A stretch of DNA of 64,000 nt, from NCBI RefSeq assembly GCF_029581195.1, contig NZ_CP120737.1, positions 3,139,001 through 3,203,000 of the forward strand. The letters run 5' to 3'. This stretch comes from Solwaraspora sp. WMMD791 (lineage in GTDB: Bacteria; Actinomycetota; Actinomycetes; Mycobacteriales; Micromonosporaceae). Below are positions 44,750 through 53,487 of this stretch, in pieces. The first letter of the stretch is position 1, and each line of letters starts with the position of its first letter. The notes beneath the pieces were generated by a model. That model saw nothing but the letters and a program-made list of their open reading frames with translations. It was not told the DNA's origin and made no database searches. The position numbers and the translations under genes are program-made.

Positions 44750-44826
44750 GCCGCCTCCACCCGCCGTGCCTGAACGTCAGCTGAGCCTTGCCGGGCAGTC
44801 TGCCACGTCCCAGGCCGCGACACCGC

Positions 44827-45366
44827 TCAGGTGATGACCACGACCAGCCAGGTGACCCAGCCGACCAGGAACACTGCGGCGAGGCCGGCCATCAGCATCA
44901 GGCTGGGCCGACGGGACGGTCGCATCGCCTGGGTGGGTTCGCCGAGCGCGGCGTGCAGCGGCGACCGCAGGCCGGTGGTCGGCCGGACCGGTACGCCCGA
45001 CGGCGCGGCGGTCGGCAGCGGTATCCGGGTGCCGACCGGGTCGGTCAGGGCCGACGCGGGGTCGTAGTAACGCAGCTCGATCCCGCCGATACGGATCCGG
45101 TCGCCGTCGCGCAGCTCGGTGGGCTGGGCGATCCGCAGCTCGTTGACCCAGGTCCCGTTGGTCGAGGCCTGGTCGGTGAGGACGGTGCGGCCACCGCCCA
45201 CCTCGATCGTGGCGTGACACCGGCTGACCTTGACGTCGTCGATCGTGATGTCCAGGCCGGTGTCCCGGCCGATCACCCGGTTGCCGGCGGAGAGGCGGTA
45301 GCTGGCCCCGGGGGTCGGGCCGTTGACGATCTGCAGGAGAGGTAACAGCGACTGATGTTCGGACAT
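44827..45366 (-). CDS. FHA-domain membrane protein
   Basis: The ATG at 45366 (MSEHQSLLPLLQIVNGPTPG) is chosen because upstream codons are Arg-rich. The 179-residue protein has a forkhead-associated domain at about 12-100 with the phosphothreonine-binding pattern VIGRDTGLDITIDD, KVSRCHATIEV and DQASTNGTWVN. After a Pro-rich linker, one C-terminal helix (MLMAGLAAVFLVGWVTWLVVV, about 157-177) anchors it with the FHA domain in the cytoplasm. It would dock onto proteins phosphorylated by Ser/Thr kinases. It is divergent from the aldehyde dehydrogenase, with 286 bases between. Confidence 0.88.
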   Translation of the reverse strand: MSEHQSLLPLLQIVNGPTPGASYRLSAGNRVIGRDTGLDITIDDVKVSRCHATIEVGGGRTVLTDQASTNGTWVNELRIAQPTELRDGDRIRIGGIELRYYDPASALTDPVGTRIPLPTAAPSGVPVRPTTGLRSPLHAALGEPTQAMRPSRRPSLMLMAGLAAVFLVGWVTWLVVVIT

Positions 45367-45652
45367 CTGCTGGTGTGGCGCCCTTCCACCCTCGATCGCG
45401 ACGCACGTCGCGTCACCGATGCAGCTTGCCAGGTCGCCCCAGACGTAGCCACGGTCCCTCGTCCGGTGTTGGCTACCGGGCGGGCCAGCGCCGCGCCACC
45501 GGTTCGGCGACCGCCTGCGACAACCGGACACTCGACGCAACGACACCCGGTCAGCCGTGCCAATACATTGCCATGAATCAACGTCCGATTACCTGCGAGT
45601 ATCTTTCACGAATACACTTCGGGTCGGCCCCGACGAGCGACGAGGAGCAGCG

Positions 45653-47155
45653 TTGACAGCGGTACGGATTCCCGGTCAGCCGGAGCTCATCGACGGGTTC
45701 CTTCTCTCCTCCCACCCGGCCACCGGCGCCGAGGTCGGCCGGTTCCCGGTCGCCGACGCCGCCGGTGTCGCCACGGCGGTGACCGCCGCCCGGGCCGCTG
45801 GTGCCTGGTGGGTCGGGCTCGGCCACGCGCAGCGCCGCCGCCGGCTGCTGCGCTGGCGGTCGCTGATCGCCAACCGGATGACCGAGCTCGCCGAGGTGGT
45901 CAACCGGGAGGGCGGCAAGCCGGTCGCCGACGCGGTCGTCGAGATCGCCGCCGCCGTCGAGCACATCGACTGGGCGGCGCACCATGCCAAGCGGGTGCTC
46001 GGCCACCGGCGGACCCGAACCCGGCTGGTCACCGCCGAGTTCAGCGGTCACCTCGAGTACCAGCCGCTCGGCGTGGTCGGGGTCATCGGCCCGTGGAACT
46101 ACCCGGTGGTGACCCCGATCGGTTCGATCGCGTACGCGCTGGCCGCCGGCAACGCCGTCGTCTTCAAGCCCAGCGAGTACACCCCGGGCATCGGTCAGTG
46201 GCTGGTCGACACGTTCGCCGAGGTGGTCGGCGAGCACCCCGTACTGCAGATCGTGCACGGGCTCGGCGACGTCGGCGCCGCGCTCTGCGGCGCGGGCGTC
46301 GACAAGATCGCGTTCACCGGCTCGTCGCGCACCGGCCGGGCGGTGATGGCCGCCTGCGCGCAGACCCTCACCCCGGTGCTGATCGAAGCCGGCGGCAAGG
46401 ACGCGATGATCGTCGACGACGACGCCGACATCGAGGCGGCGGCCGAGGCGTGCGTCTGGGGCGCGATGACCAACGCCGGGCAGAGCTGCATCGGCATCGA
46501 GCGGGTGTACGTGCTCGACACGGTGCACGACGCGTTCGTCACCGCCGTGGTGGACCGGGCCGCCCGGCTGACCGTCGGCACCGACCCGACCGACCAGCTC
46601 GGCCCGATCACCATGCCCGGTCAGATCGACGTGATCCGCCGACACATCGACGACGCGATCGCCAGCGGCGGCCGGGCGGTGCTCGGCGGCCCGGCTGCGG
46701 TCCGCCCGCCGTTCGTGCACCCGACGGTGCTGGTCGACGTGCCGCACGACTGCGCCGCGGCCCGGGAGGAGACCTTCGGCCCCACCGTCGTGATCAACCG
46801 GGTCGCCGACATCGACGAGGCGATCGCCCGGACCAACGACAGCCGGTACGGGCTCGGCGGCGCGGTCTTCGGCAAGCGCCGGGCGATCGCGGTCGCCCGG
46901 CGGATCCGCAGCGGCATGGTCTCGGTCAACTCCACGCTGACCTTCGCCGGCTTCAGCGAGCTGCCGTTCGGCGGGGTCGGCGACTCCGGGTTCGGTCGCA
47001 TCCACGGCGAGGACGGCCTGAAGGAGTTCGCCCGGGCCAAGGCGATCACCTACCGGCGGGCCCCGTCGCTGCTGCCGACGACGACCTTCGAACGTACGGC
47101 GGCGGACGTGGCCCGGATCGTCACCGCGATCCGGCTGCGCTACGGCCGCTGGTGA
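45653..47155 (+). CDS. NAD(P)-dependent aldehyde dehydrogenase
   Basis: The TTG at 45653 follows GAGGAG by five bases and gives 500 residues; the open frame upstream is not conserved. The product has GVVGVIGPWNYPVVTPIGS, FKPSEYTP, FTGSSRTGRAV, the general base Glu in IEAGGKDAM and the nucleophile Cys in NAGQSCIGIERV. EETFGPTVVINRV and ELPFGGVGDSGFGRIHGEDGL complete the fold. The pattern is that of class 3-type or succinate-semialdehyde-like enzymes with a long hydrophobic-helix-like C-terminus; the substrate is not defined. The upstream gap is rich in direct AT tracts but no promoter is called. Confidence 0.87.
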   Translation: MTAVRIPGQPELIDGFLLSSHPATGAEVGRFPVADAAGVATAVTAARAAGAWWVGLGHAQRRRRLLRWRSLIANRMTELAEVVNREGGKPVADAVVEIAAAVEHIDWAAHHAKRVLGHRRTRTRLVTAEFSGHLEYQPLGVVGVIGPWNYPVVTPIGSIAYALAAGNAVVFKPSEYTPGIGQWLVDTFAEVVGEHPVLQIVHGLGDVGAALCGAGVDKIAFTGSSRTGRAVMAACAQTLTPVLIEAGGKDAMIVDDDADIEAAAEACVWGAMTNAGQSCIGIERVYVLDTVHDAFVTAVVDRAARLTVGTDPTDQLGPITMPGQIDVIRRHIDDAIASGGRAVLGGPAAVRPPFVHPTVLVDVPHDCAAAREETFGPTVVINRVADIDEAIARTNDSRYGLGGAVFGKRRAIAVARRIRSGMVSVNSTLTFAGFSELPFGGVGDSGFGRIHGEDGLKEFARAKAITYRRAPSLLPTTTFERTAADVARIVTAIRLRYGRW

Positions 47156-47184
47156 CGGCCGGGCCGGCCAGTGGCCGTCGCCCG

Positions 47185-47255
47185 GCGTCAGCGGATGACC
47201 GGCCCGCCTTGCGTCAGCGGATGACCGGCCCGCCTTGCGTCAGCGGGTGACCGGC
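47185..47255. repeat. 26-bp tandem repeat, 2.7 copies
   Basis: Two identical units (47185-47210 and 47211-47236, each starting GCGTCAGCGG) and a partial third (47237-47255, one mismatch) lie between the aldehyde dehydrogenase stop and the end of the DUF2786 gene. The third copy encodes the last residues and stop of the DUF2786 protein, so the extra copies look like duplications of its 3' end. Confidence 0.85.
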
Positions 47256-48613
47256 GCGCGCGTGCCCAGGCTGGCCTGGTCGGCGGCGGCCGTACCGGCG
47301 ACCCAGCCGGCCTGGTTGTTGCCGGAGATCATCCGCGCACCCAGCTCCGGGAAGAGCTGCTCGGTGGTCTGTCGGACCTGCTCGTCGCGGGCTGCCAGCA
47401 CGGGCACCAGGTCGGTGCCGGTCCGGGTGGCCGCCGCCCGGCCGGCGTCGTCGGCGACCGTGCTCAGCCGCTGGCCGATCCGGACCGCGTACGCCTCCAG
47501 GAACGACTGGCGGAACGACCGGGTCGTCGACTGCCCACCCCGCCCCCGCTGCGACCCGTTGCGCAGCATCGCCGCTGTCGCCTGGACCAGTAGCGACGTG
47601 TGCAGCAGCTCCACCGACTCGCAGTCCGCGGCGAACCCGACCACGGTGGCGAAGCCGAGCCGCCCCGACCACACCGACCGGCACCGGTTCGCCTCCGCGA
47701 CCTGCTGCAGCAGGAATGCCTTGGCCTGCTCGTACGGCGCGTCGAGGCCGACCCGTACGGCGATCGGGGTCGGCGCGGTGTCCCCGGAGCGGGCGGCGGC
47801 CAGCAGCGCGTGGTCGATGCTGTGCCGGGTCATCAGTTCCTGGGCCTTGGCCGACAACGCCTCGGCCTCCTCCGGGAACTCGGTGGACTCGGCCTTGGCC
47901 AGCAACGCCCGGATCCGGCCGAGCTGACGTTCGTCCACGCTGGAGACATCTGGCCTGGCCGGCCGTGCTCCACGGTCCGGGCCGGCGGCGCCGGGGCGGA
48001 CGGTGCCCGGGGGTGGGGCGACCGGCTCCAACGACGGCAGGCCCGAGAGCAGGGCGAGTGCCTGTGCCGCCGCCGTCAGGGCCGCCGTACGGTCCAGGTT
48101 GGACCGACCGGCCCAGGCGGTCAGCCGGTGATCGACCGGGTCGGTGCCCCAGACGTCGATCTCCAGCTCCCGCAACTGCCGGTGCCAGCGCTCGGCGACG
48201 GTCGCCGCCGCGTACCCGCGCAGTTGCGCCGCCAGCTGCCCGGCGACCAGGCCGACCGGGCGTTTGCCGTGCTCGCGCCGGACCACCCGCAGCAGGTCGG
48301 CGGGCATCCAGCCGTGCCGCCACAGGGCGGCGAGGAGCAGCGTGAAGGCGGCATCCACCACCTGGTCGACGAGCCGGTCGTCGGCGGCGACCAGCGCCGC
48401 GACGGCGTCGTCGAACACCTCGGCCCGGTCCTCGGCCATCGCGTGCGCGGCCGCGCGCAGCAGGTCGTCGATCCGGTCCGCCTCGGTGGGCGCGGCGAAG
48501 GCGCCGAACGGCGGATACCCCGTGCCGCCAGCGGTGGCCTCCTGCCGGATGCGCTGACGATGCTCGCGGGCCTTCTTCTTGGCCGCGCGACGCTGCTGGT
48601 TGCGAATGCCCAC
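47240..48613 (-). CDS. DUF2786-domain protein
   Basis: The GTG at 48613 lies six bases after GAGGAGG, so the ATG 16 codons upstream is not used. The 457-residue protein begins with a Lys/Arg-rich segment (RNQQRRAAKKKAREHRQRIR) and has a helical region to about 220. The DUF2786 pattern follows at about 245-285 (RIRALLAKAESTEFPEEAEALSAKAQELMTRHSID), then a conserved LLHTSLLVQATAAM and SFRQSFLEAYAVRIGQRL region. DUF2786 proteins are cytoplasmic and of unknown function, sometimes near DNA-processing genes. NucS is the next gene upstream on the same strand. Confidence 0.85.
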   Translation of the reverse strand: MGIRNQQRRAAKKKAREHRQRIRQEATAGGTGYPPFGAFAAPTEADRIDDLLRAAAHAMAEDRAEVFDDAVAALVAADDRLVDQVVDAAFTLLLAALWRHGWMPADLLRVVRREHGKRPVGLVAGQLAAQLRGYAAATVAERWHRQLRELEIDVWGTDPVDHRLTAWAGRSNLDRTAALTAAAQALALLSGLPSLEPVAPPPGTVRPGAAGPDRGARPARPDVSSVDERQLGRIRALLAKAESTEFPEEAEALSAKAQELMTRHSIDHALLAAARSGDTAPTPIAVRVGLDAPYEQAKAFLLQQVAEANRCRSVWSGRLGFATVVGFAADCESVELLHTSLLVQATAAMLRNGSQRGRGGQSTTRSFRQSFLEAYAVRIGQRLSTVADDAGRAAATRTGTDLVPVLAARDEQVRQTTEQLFPELGARMISGNNQAGWVAGTAAADQASLGTRAPVTR

Positions 48614-48687
48614 GCTGGACCTCCTCGGGTCGGCACCGTTGTCCGGTCTCGACGGAGTCAACGGCGCGACCCGCCCGCTGGTGCCGG

Positions 48688-49344
48688 TCAGAACAGGGTC
48701 AGCTCGTCACGTTCGATGCCCCGCAGCTTGTCGTAGTCGACGACCACGCAGCGGATGCCCCGGTCCTCGGCGAGGACCCGGGCCTGGGGCTTGATCTCCT
48801 GAGCGGCGAAGATGCCGGCCACCGGGGCGAGCAACGGATCCCGGTTGAGCAGCTCCAGGTAGCGGGTGAGCTGCTCGACCCCGTCGATCTCGCCCCGCCG
48901 CTTGACCTCGATCGCGACGGTGGCGGCACCGTCGCGGCAGAGCAGGTCGACCGGGCCGATCGCGGTCATGTACTCCCGTCGGACCAGGGTGAACCCGTCC
49001 CCGAAGGTGGTCGGGTTGGCCGCCAGCAGCTCCTGCAGGTGGGCCTCCACACCGTCCTTGCGCAACCCCGGGTCGACACCGAGATCGTACGAGGTGTCGT
49101 GAATGATCTCCTCGATGGTGATCCGCAGCTCCTCGCCGGCCTTGTTCACCACCCGCCAGACCCCGGGCGACTCGGTCAGCCGGCACGGCGGGCTCATCCA
49201 GTTCAACGGCTTGTAGGCCCGGTCGTCGGCGTGGATCGACACGGACCCGTCCGCCTTGACCATCAGCAGTCGGGTCGCCGGCGGCAGATGCGCCGAGAGT
49301 CGACCGACGTAGTCCACCGCACACCGCGCAATCACCAGCCGCAC
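48688..49344 (-). CDS. nucS: Mismatch-specific endonuclease NucS
   Basis: NucS (EndoMS) cleaves both strands at mismatches and is the basis of non-canonical mismatch repair in actinobacteria lacking MutS/MutL. The 218-residue protein has the N-terminal dimerisation half ([26 protein letters not shown]) and the nuclease half with [10 protein letters not shown], the PD-(D/E)xK-type [22 protein letters not shown] and [13 protein letters not shown]. The C-terminal ELTLF resembles the short motif that binds the sliding clamp in this family. It is divergent from the DUF4126 gene. Confidence 0.93.
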   Translation of the reverse strand: MRLVIARCAVDYVGRLSAHLPPATRLLMVKADGSVSIHADDRAYKPLNWMSPPCRLTESPGVWRVVNKAGEELRITIEEIIHDTSYDLGVDPGLRKDGVEAHLQELLAANPTTFGDGFTLVRREYMTAIGPVDLLCRDGAATVAIEVKRRGEIDGVEQLTRYLELLNRDPLLAPVAGIFAAQEIKPQARVLAEDRGIRCVVVDYDKLRGIERDELTLF

Positions 49345-49414
49345 CCGACGAGGGTAGCGGCAGCGGCGGCTGCTCGCCGCGCAGGGCTGGCGCGGCGGTG
49401 CGATCCTGGATCAT

Positions 49415-50032
49415 GTGTTCGAACTGCTGACCGGGACCGGGCTGGCGGCGTCCGCCGGGCTCAACGCGTACATCCCGCTGCTGACCGTGGGGCTGCTGGC
49501 CCGCTACACCAGCCTGATCACGCCGCCCGACGGGTGGCAGTGGATCAGCAACGGCTGGGTGCTGGCCATCCTCGCCGGGCTGCTCGCCGTCGAACTGGTC
49601 GCCGACAAGGTGCCGGTGGTCGACCACGTCAACGACGTGGTGCAGACAGTGGTGCGGCCGACCGCGGGCGGACTGGCGTTCGGCGCGGGCTCGTCGTCGG
49701 AGACCGTGACGGTCAGCGATCCCGGCGAGTTCTTCACCTCGAACCAGTGGATTCCGGTGGTGGTCGGGGTGCTGATCGCGCTCGGCGTGCACACCCTCAA
49801 GGCCACCGCCCGCCCGGTGATCAACACAGCGACCGCCGGGGTCGGCGCTCCGGTGGCGAGCACCGCCGAGGACGTCACCAGCGTGGTGATGTCGGTGGTG
49901 GCCATCCTGTTGCCGGTGCTGGTCCTGGTATTCCTGGTCGTGCTGGTGATCGGTGGGCCGCTGCTGATCCGTCGGGCCGTACACCGCCGCCGGGAACGCA
50001 GGGCCGCCCGCGCCGCCGGGTACCGGGTCTGA
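49415..50032 (+). CDS. DUF4126 membrane protein
   Basis: A 205-residue protein with about four to five transmembrane helices. It starts LLTGTGLAASAGLNAYIPLLTVGLLARYT, the conserved opening of DUF4126 proteins, followed by LAVELVADKVPVVDHVNDVVQT. A second half has LIALGVHTLKATARPVINTATAG and a final hydrophobic helix before a basic tail. The function of the family is unknown. The GTG start has no strong ribosome site, and it is divergent from nucS across 70 bases. Confidence 0.85.
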   Translation: MFELLTGTGLAASAGLNAYIPLLTVGLLARYTSLITPPDGWQWISNGWVLAILAGLLAVELVADKVPVVDHVNDVVQTVVRPTAGGLAFGAGSSSETVTVSDPGEFFTSNQWIPVVVGVLIALGVHTLKATARPVINTATAGVGAPVASTAEDVTSVVMSVVAILLPVLVLVFLVVLVIGGPLLIRRAVHRRRERRAARAAGYRV

Positions 50033-50039
50033 CCGGGCA

Positions 50040-50081
50040 CCCCACCCTGAACTGACCGCGCCCCACCCTGAACTGACCGCG
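50040..50081. repeat. 21-bp tandem repeat, two identical copies
   Basis: Units 50040-50060 and 50061-50081 (each starting CCCCACCCTGAACTGACC) are identical and lie directly after the DUF4126 stop. There is no internal symmetry, so this is a simple tandem duplication rather than a terminator. Confidence 0.85.
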
Positions 50082-50180
50082 CCGGGCCATGACCCGACCG
50101 CGCCGATCCTGCGCGCCGAACGGTCGAAAACGCGAGGACCCGTTCATCATCGCCCGACCCGGCCTGCGACGATCTCCGCC

Positions 50181-51101
50181 GTGGGTTCACGTTCGGCGGC
50201 ACTGGCGGCGGCGACGGCGGTCGCCGTCGTCGGCCTCGGCGCGATCGCCGTCGGCCTGGTCACCACCGGAGACGGCGCGGCCGCCGAGGACCCGGCGGTC
50301 GCCGGCACCGTCGGCCCGGCACCGTCGACGGGTGGTCCGGGCGACGACACCGGTACGCCGGTCCCGCCGACAGCCGCACCGTCCGCCCCGCCCGGCCCGG
50401 CCGAGCAGCCCGGTGCGACCCGGCCCGGGACCCGCCCACCCGTGGTCGATCACGGACCGCGCACCGGCAACCTGGTCGCGTTGACCTTCGACGCGGACAT
50501 GACCGAGGGAATGCGATACAGCCTGCGCAGCGGCGAGGTCCGCTCGTACGCGAACCTGGCCATCGTCGAGCTGCTGGAACGCGAGCAGGTGCCGGCGACC
50601 TTCTTCCTCACCGGCATGTGGGTCGAGGAGTACCCGGATCTGACCCGCCGGCTGGCCGCCAACCCCCGGTTCGAGCTGGCCAACCACACGTACGACCACG
50701 CGGCGTTCACCGCCGACTGTTACGGCCTGCCGCAGGTGCCGGCGAACGCGATGACCGCCGACGTGGCGAAGACCTTCGACGTGATCGCACCGTACGGCGG
50801 CCGGCAGACCCGCTACTTCCGGTTCCCCGGGCTGTGCCACGACGGGGCGGCGCTGGCCGCGCTCGCCCCGCTCGGGCTGACCGTGGTCGACGGCGACGTG
50901 ATCAGTGGCGACCCGTTCGCCACCGCCTGGCAACCGATCGTCGACGCGGTGCTGTCCGGCGTACGGCCAGGCTCGGTGGTGGTGCTGCATGTCACCGAGG
51001 CCAACGCCGCGATGACCGACGAGGCGTTGCCGCACATCCTGGCCGGGTTGCGGGACCGGGGGCTGACCCCGGCCACCCTGTCGGAGGTGCTGGCCGGATA
51101 G
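50181..51101 (+). CDS. Exported polysaccharide deacetylase (NodB domain)
   Basis: A 306-residue carbohydrate esterase 4-type protein. Residues 1-35 form a signal or anchor segment, 36-95 a Pro/Gly-rich linker, and the NodB domain follows with LTFDADMTEG (motif 1, catalytic Asp and metal Asp), ANHTYDHAAF (H169, H173), TRYFRFPGLCHDGAAL (motif 3) and a final VVLHVTEAN (His of motif 5). It would remove N-acetyl groups from a cell-surface or secreted sugar polymer. It lies 8 kb outside the polysaccharide locus, so a link with that product is not shown. Confidence 0.88.
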   Translation: MGSRSAALAAATAVAVVGLGAIAVGLVTTGDGAAAEDPAVAGTVGPAPSTGGPGDDTGTPVPPTAAPSAPPGPAEQPGATRPGTRPPVVDHGPRTGNLVALTFDADMTEGMRYSLRSGEVRSYANLAIVELLEREQVPATFFLTGMWVEEYPDLTRRLAANPRFELANHTYDHAAFTADCYGLPQVPANAMTADVAKTFDVIAPYGGRQTRYFRFPGLCHDGAALAALAPLGLTVVDGDVISGDPFATAWQPIVDAVLSGVRPGSVVVLHVTEANAAMTDEALPHILAGLRDRGLTPATLSEVLAG

Positions 51102-51108
51102 TGCCGGC

Positions 51109-51852
51109 TCACCTCCACCGGAACAAGCGGGCGGCCAGCACTCCCGCGCCGACCAGGTAGCCGACCAGCACCAGCAGGTGCAGTGGCCGCACCGGGCCGC
51201 CCGTCCAGGTGGCCTGCATGCTCTGGCTGAGCGCGCCGAGCGGCGTGACGTCGGCGATCCGGCGGATCGTCTCGGGCATCAGCGGCCCCGGCGTCCACAC
51301 CCCGGCGAAGAACAGCATCGGGAAGTACAGCAGCATGCTGACCGCGTTCGCCGATCTGCTCGTCGGCACCAGGGCGGCGACCAGCAGGCCGATGGCGAAG
51401 GTGGCCGCCGCACCGAGCAGGAAGACCACTGCGAAGCTGGCCGGCCGGGCCGGCAGCGGCACCCGGAACCCGACCGCGGCCGCCGCGACCGCCAGGCCGA
51501 TCGCGACCGTGGTGGCGGCCACCGCGACGATCAACTGCGCGCCGAGCAGCTTCCCCGGACGCACCGGGGTGGTCGCCATCCGGCGCAGCACTCCGCGCTC
51601 CCGGTAGGCGGCCACCGTGGTGGGCAGCGAGTTGAGCGCGACGGTGGCCACCGACAGGGCGACGACCACCGGCAGGTAGAGGTCGATCGGGCGCAGCCCG
51701 TCGAGCTCCGGGACCGGGGTACGGAAGCCCGGCATCACCGCGCCCAGCACGATGATCAGCAGCATCGGGAAGACCAGCGCCATCACCACCGCCGCCGGAT
51801 CCCGCAGCAGCAGCTTGGCCTCCATCACGGTGAGTCGCCGCAGCGCGGTCAT
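51109..51852 (-). CDS. ABC-2 type transporter permease
   Basis: A 247-residue membrane protein with six predicted helices. It starts LTVMEAKLLLRDPAAVVMALVFPMLLIIVLG, the standard N-terminus of DrrB-like permeases, then AAYRERGVLRRMATTPVRPGKLLGAQL, the cytoplasmic coupling segment, and YFPMLFFAGVWTPGPLMPETIRRIADVTPLG, the conserved last loop. It pairs with the ATPase gene directly upstream (4-base overlap). Substrates of such pairs include drugs and lipids. It is the last gene of the YtrA-controlled operon. Confidence 0.88.
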   Translation of the reverse strand: MTALRRLTVMEAKLLLRDPAAVVMALVFPMLLIIVLGAVMPGFRTPVPELDGLRPIDLYLPVVVALSVATVALNSLPTTVAAYRERGVLRRMATTPVRPGKLLGAQLIVAVAATTVAIGLAVAAAAVGFRVPLPARPASFAVVFLLGAAATFAIGLLVAALVPTSRSANAVSMLLYFPMLFFAGVWTPGPLMPETIRRIADVTPLGALSQSMQATWTGGPVRPLHLLVLVGYLVGAGVLAARLFRWR

Positions 51853-52751
51853 CGGTGGCCTCCGGTGAGTACCAGGAACGCGTCGTCCAGGGTGGCCTGC
51901 TGCATCCGCAGTTCGCGTGGGGTCACGTCGTGGCGCGACAACGCCGCCACCACCGCGAGCAGCAGGTCCGCCGTACCGTCGACGACGACCTCGCGCCCGT
52001 CGACGGTGACCGCCGTGACCTGCGGCAGCCCGGCCAGCAGCGCCGGGTCGATCGGTCGGTCCACGACGAACCGGATCCGCTGCCCGGCTTCGACGCTGGC
52101 GGCCAGCCCGGCCGGGGTGTCGACGGCGACCACCCGGCCGGCGTCGATCACCGCGACCCGGTCACAGAGCCGCTCCGCCTCCTCCATCAGGTGGGTGACC
52201 AGCACGAGGGTGACGCCCTGGTTGCGGACCGACTCGATCAGCGACCAGGTGTCCCGGCGGGCCGCCGGGTCCAGCCCGGTGGTCAACTCGTCGAGGAACG
52301 CCACCTGAGGGTTGCCGACCAGGGCCAGCGCGACCGACAGCCGCTGCTTCTGCCCGCCGGAGAGTTGGCCGAACCGGGTGTCGTGTCGCGACGACAGGCC
52401 GAGCAGGTCGAGCAGCTCGCGCCAGTCGGCCGGCGAGCGGTAGAAGGAGCTGTAGAGCTCCAACGCCTCCCATACCTTCAACCGCTCCGGCAGCTGGCTC
52501 TCCTGCAACTGGGCGCCGAGGCGGTGGCGCAGTGCCGCGCCGTCGCGCTGCGGGTCCATCCCGAGCACCCGTACGGTGCCCCGGTCCGGCCGGCGCAGCC
52601 CGAGCGCGCACTCCACGGTGGTGGTCTTGCCGGCACCGTTGCGGCCCAGGATGCCGAAGATCTCCCCTTCGTCGACGGTGAACGACACGTCGTCCACCGC
52701 GACCAGGTCGCCGTACCGTTTGTGCAGGTGTTCGACCTCGATGACGGGCAT
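51849..52751 (-). CDS. ABC transporter ATP-binding protein (DrrA-like)
   Basis: The ATG at 52751 is five bases behind GAGGAGG, better than the GTG just before it. The 300-residue ATPase has Walker A GRNGAGKTT, signature LSGGQKQRLS, Walker B VAFLDELTTGLDP (Leu-Thr where Pro-Thr is usual) and switch VTHLMEEAE. The C-terminal 80 residues form the regulatory extension seen in DrrA-type ATPases. It is coupled to the permease gene. It follows the unrelated-looking membrane gene by ten bases in the same operon. Confidence 0.9.
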   Translation of the reverse strand: MPVIEVEHLHKRYGDLVAVDDVSFTVDEGEIFGILGRNGAGKTTTVECALGLRRPDRGTVRVLGMDPQRDGAALRHRLGAQLQESQLPERLKVWEALELYSSFYRSPADWRELLDLLGLSSRHDTRFGQLSGGQKQRLSVALALVGNPQVAFLDELTTGLDPAARRDTWSLIESVRNQGVTLVLVTHLMEEAERLCDRVAVIDAGRVVAVDTPAGLAASVEAGQRIRFVVDRPIDPALLAGLPQVTAVTVDGREVVVDGTADLLLAVVAALSRHDVTPRELRMQQATLDDAFLVLTGGHR

Positions 52752-52761
52752 CACGGCCTCC

Positions 52762-53487
52762 TCAGCCGGTGATCTTCTTGAGCGGCAGCCGGCGGATCAG
52801 CACCCAGGTGACCGCGCAGGCGACCAGCAACGTCGCCACGGCGACGACCGAGCCGGTGCCGAGGTGTCCCTCGTCGCCGAGGCCGAGCAGCCGGCCGAGC
52901 ACGACACCGGCCCACTCGGTGCGGAAGCCGATCTCGACCACGAACGCCGGCAGCAGCACGACCGGCAGCAGCAACGTCGCCCACCAGGGGCTGAGCACGT
53001 GGTAGGCGATCGCGCAGAGCACGCCGGCCGCCGTGTATGCAAGGTTGATCAGTCCGAACTCCAGCCAGATCGCGGCGGCCCCGCCCGCCGAGTCGACCGG
53101 GTACGGCTCGGTCAGCCCGCCGAGCAGCCCGAGCGCGTCGAACGTCAGGTACTCGACGCCGAATCCGATCGTCGTCACGGCGGCGAAGCCGACGGCGTAC
53201 GGCAGCAGGAAACCCCAGGCCCCGACGAGCGCGTCCCGCCGGGTGACGCCGTGGGCGACGAACACCGGCAGGTACGCGCCGACGGCGGTGATGCCGAAGA
53301 CGAAGGTGAACCAGCGTGGTGCCTGCAGTCCGATGTTCTCCCACATGCTGACCTCGATGGTCCCGAGCCGTGACGTCAGGCCGATCACCACGGCCCAGGC
53401 CAGGTAGAGAATCACCCAGTACCACCCGGCCAGCGGCAGCGACCGGCGCAGCAGCGTCCGGCTGACGGTCCATGCGGTGGCGCTCAT
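52762..53487 (-). CDS. Membrane protein, probable permease partner of the YtrA-linked ATPase
   Basis: A 241-residue protein with six hydrophobic segments: LAGWYWVILYLAWAVVIGLTS, WFTFVFGITAVGAYLPVFVAHG, LVGAWGFLLPYAVGFAAVTTIG, AAIWLEFGLINLAYTAAGVL, WWATLLLPVVLLPAFVVEI and VVAVATLLVACAVTWVLI. There is no known motif. Its start overlaps the stop of the ATPase upstream by four bases, which marks it as the membrane component for that ATPase, as in ytr operons. It ends with LPLKKITG, ten bases from the DrrA-like gene. Confidence 0.75.
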   Translation of the reverse strand: MSATAWTVSRTLLRRSLPLAGWYWVILYLAWAVVIGLTSRLGTIEVSMWENIGLQAPRWFTFVFGITAVGAYLPVFVAHGVTRRDALVGAWGFLLPYAVGFAAVTTIGFGVEYLTFDALGLLGGLTEPYPVDSAGGAAAIWLEFGLINLAYTAAGVLCAIAYHVLSPWWATLLLPVVLLPAFVVEIGFRTEWAGVVLGRLLGLGDEGHLGTGSVVAVATLLVACAVTWVLIRRLPLKKITG

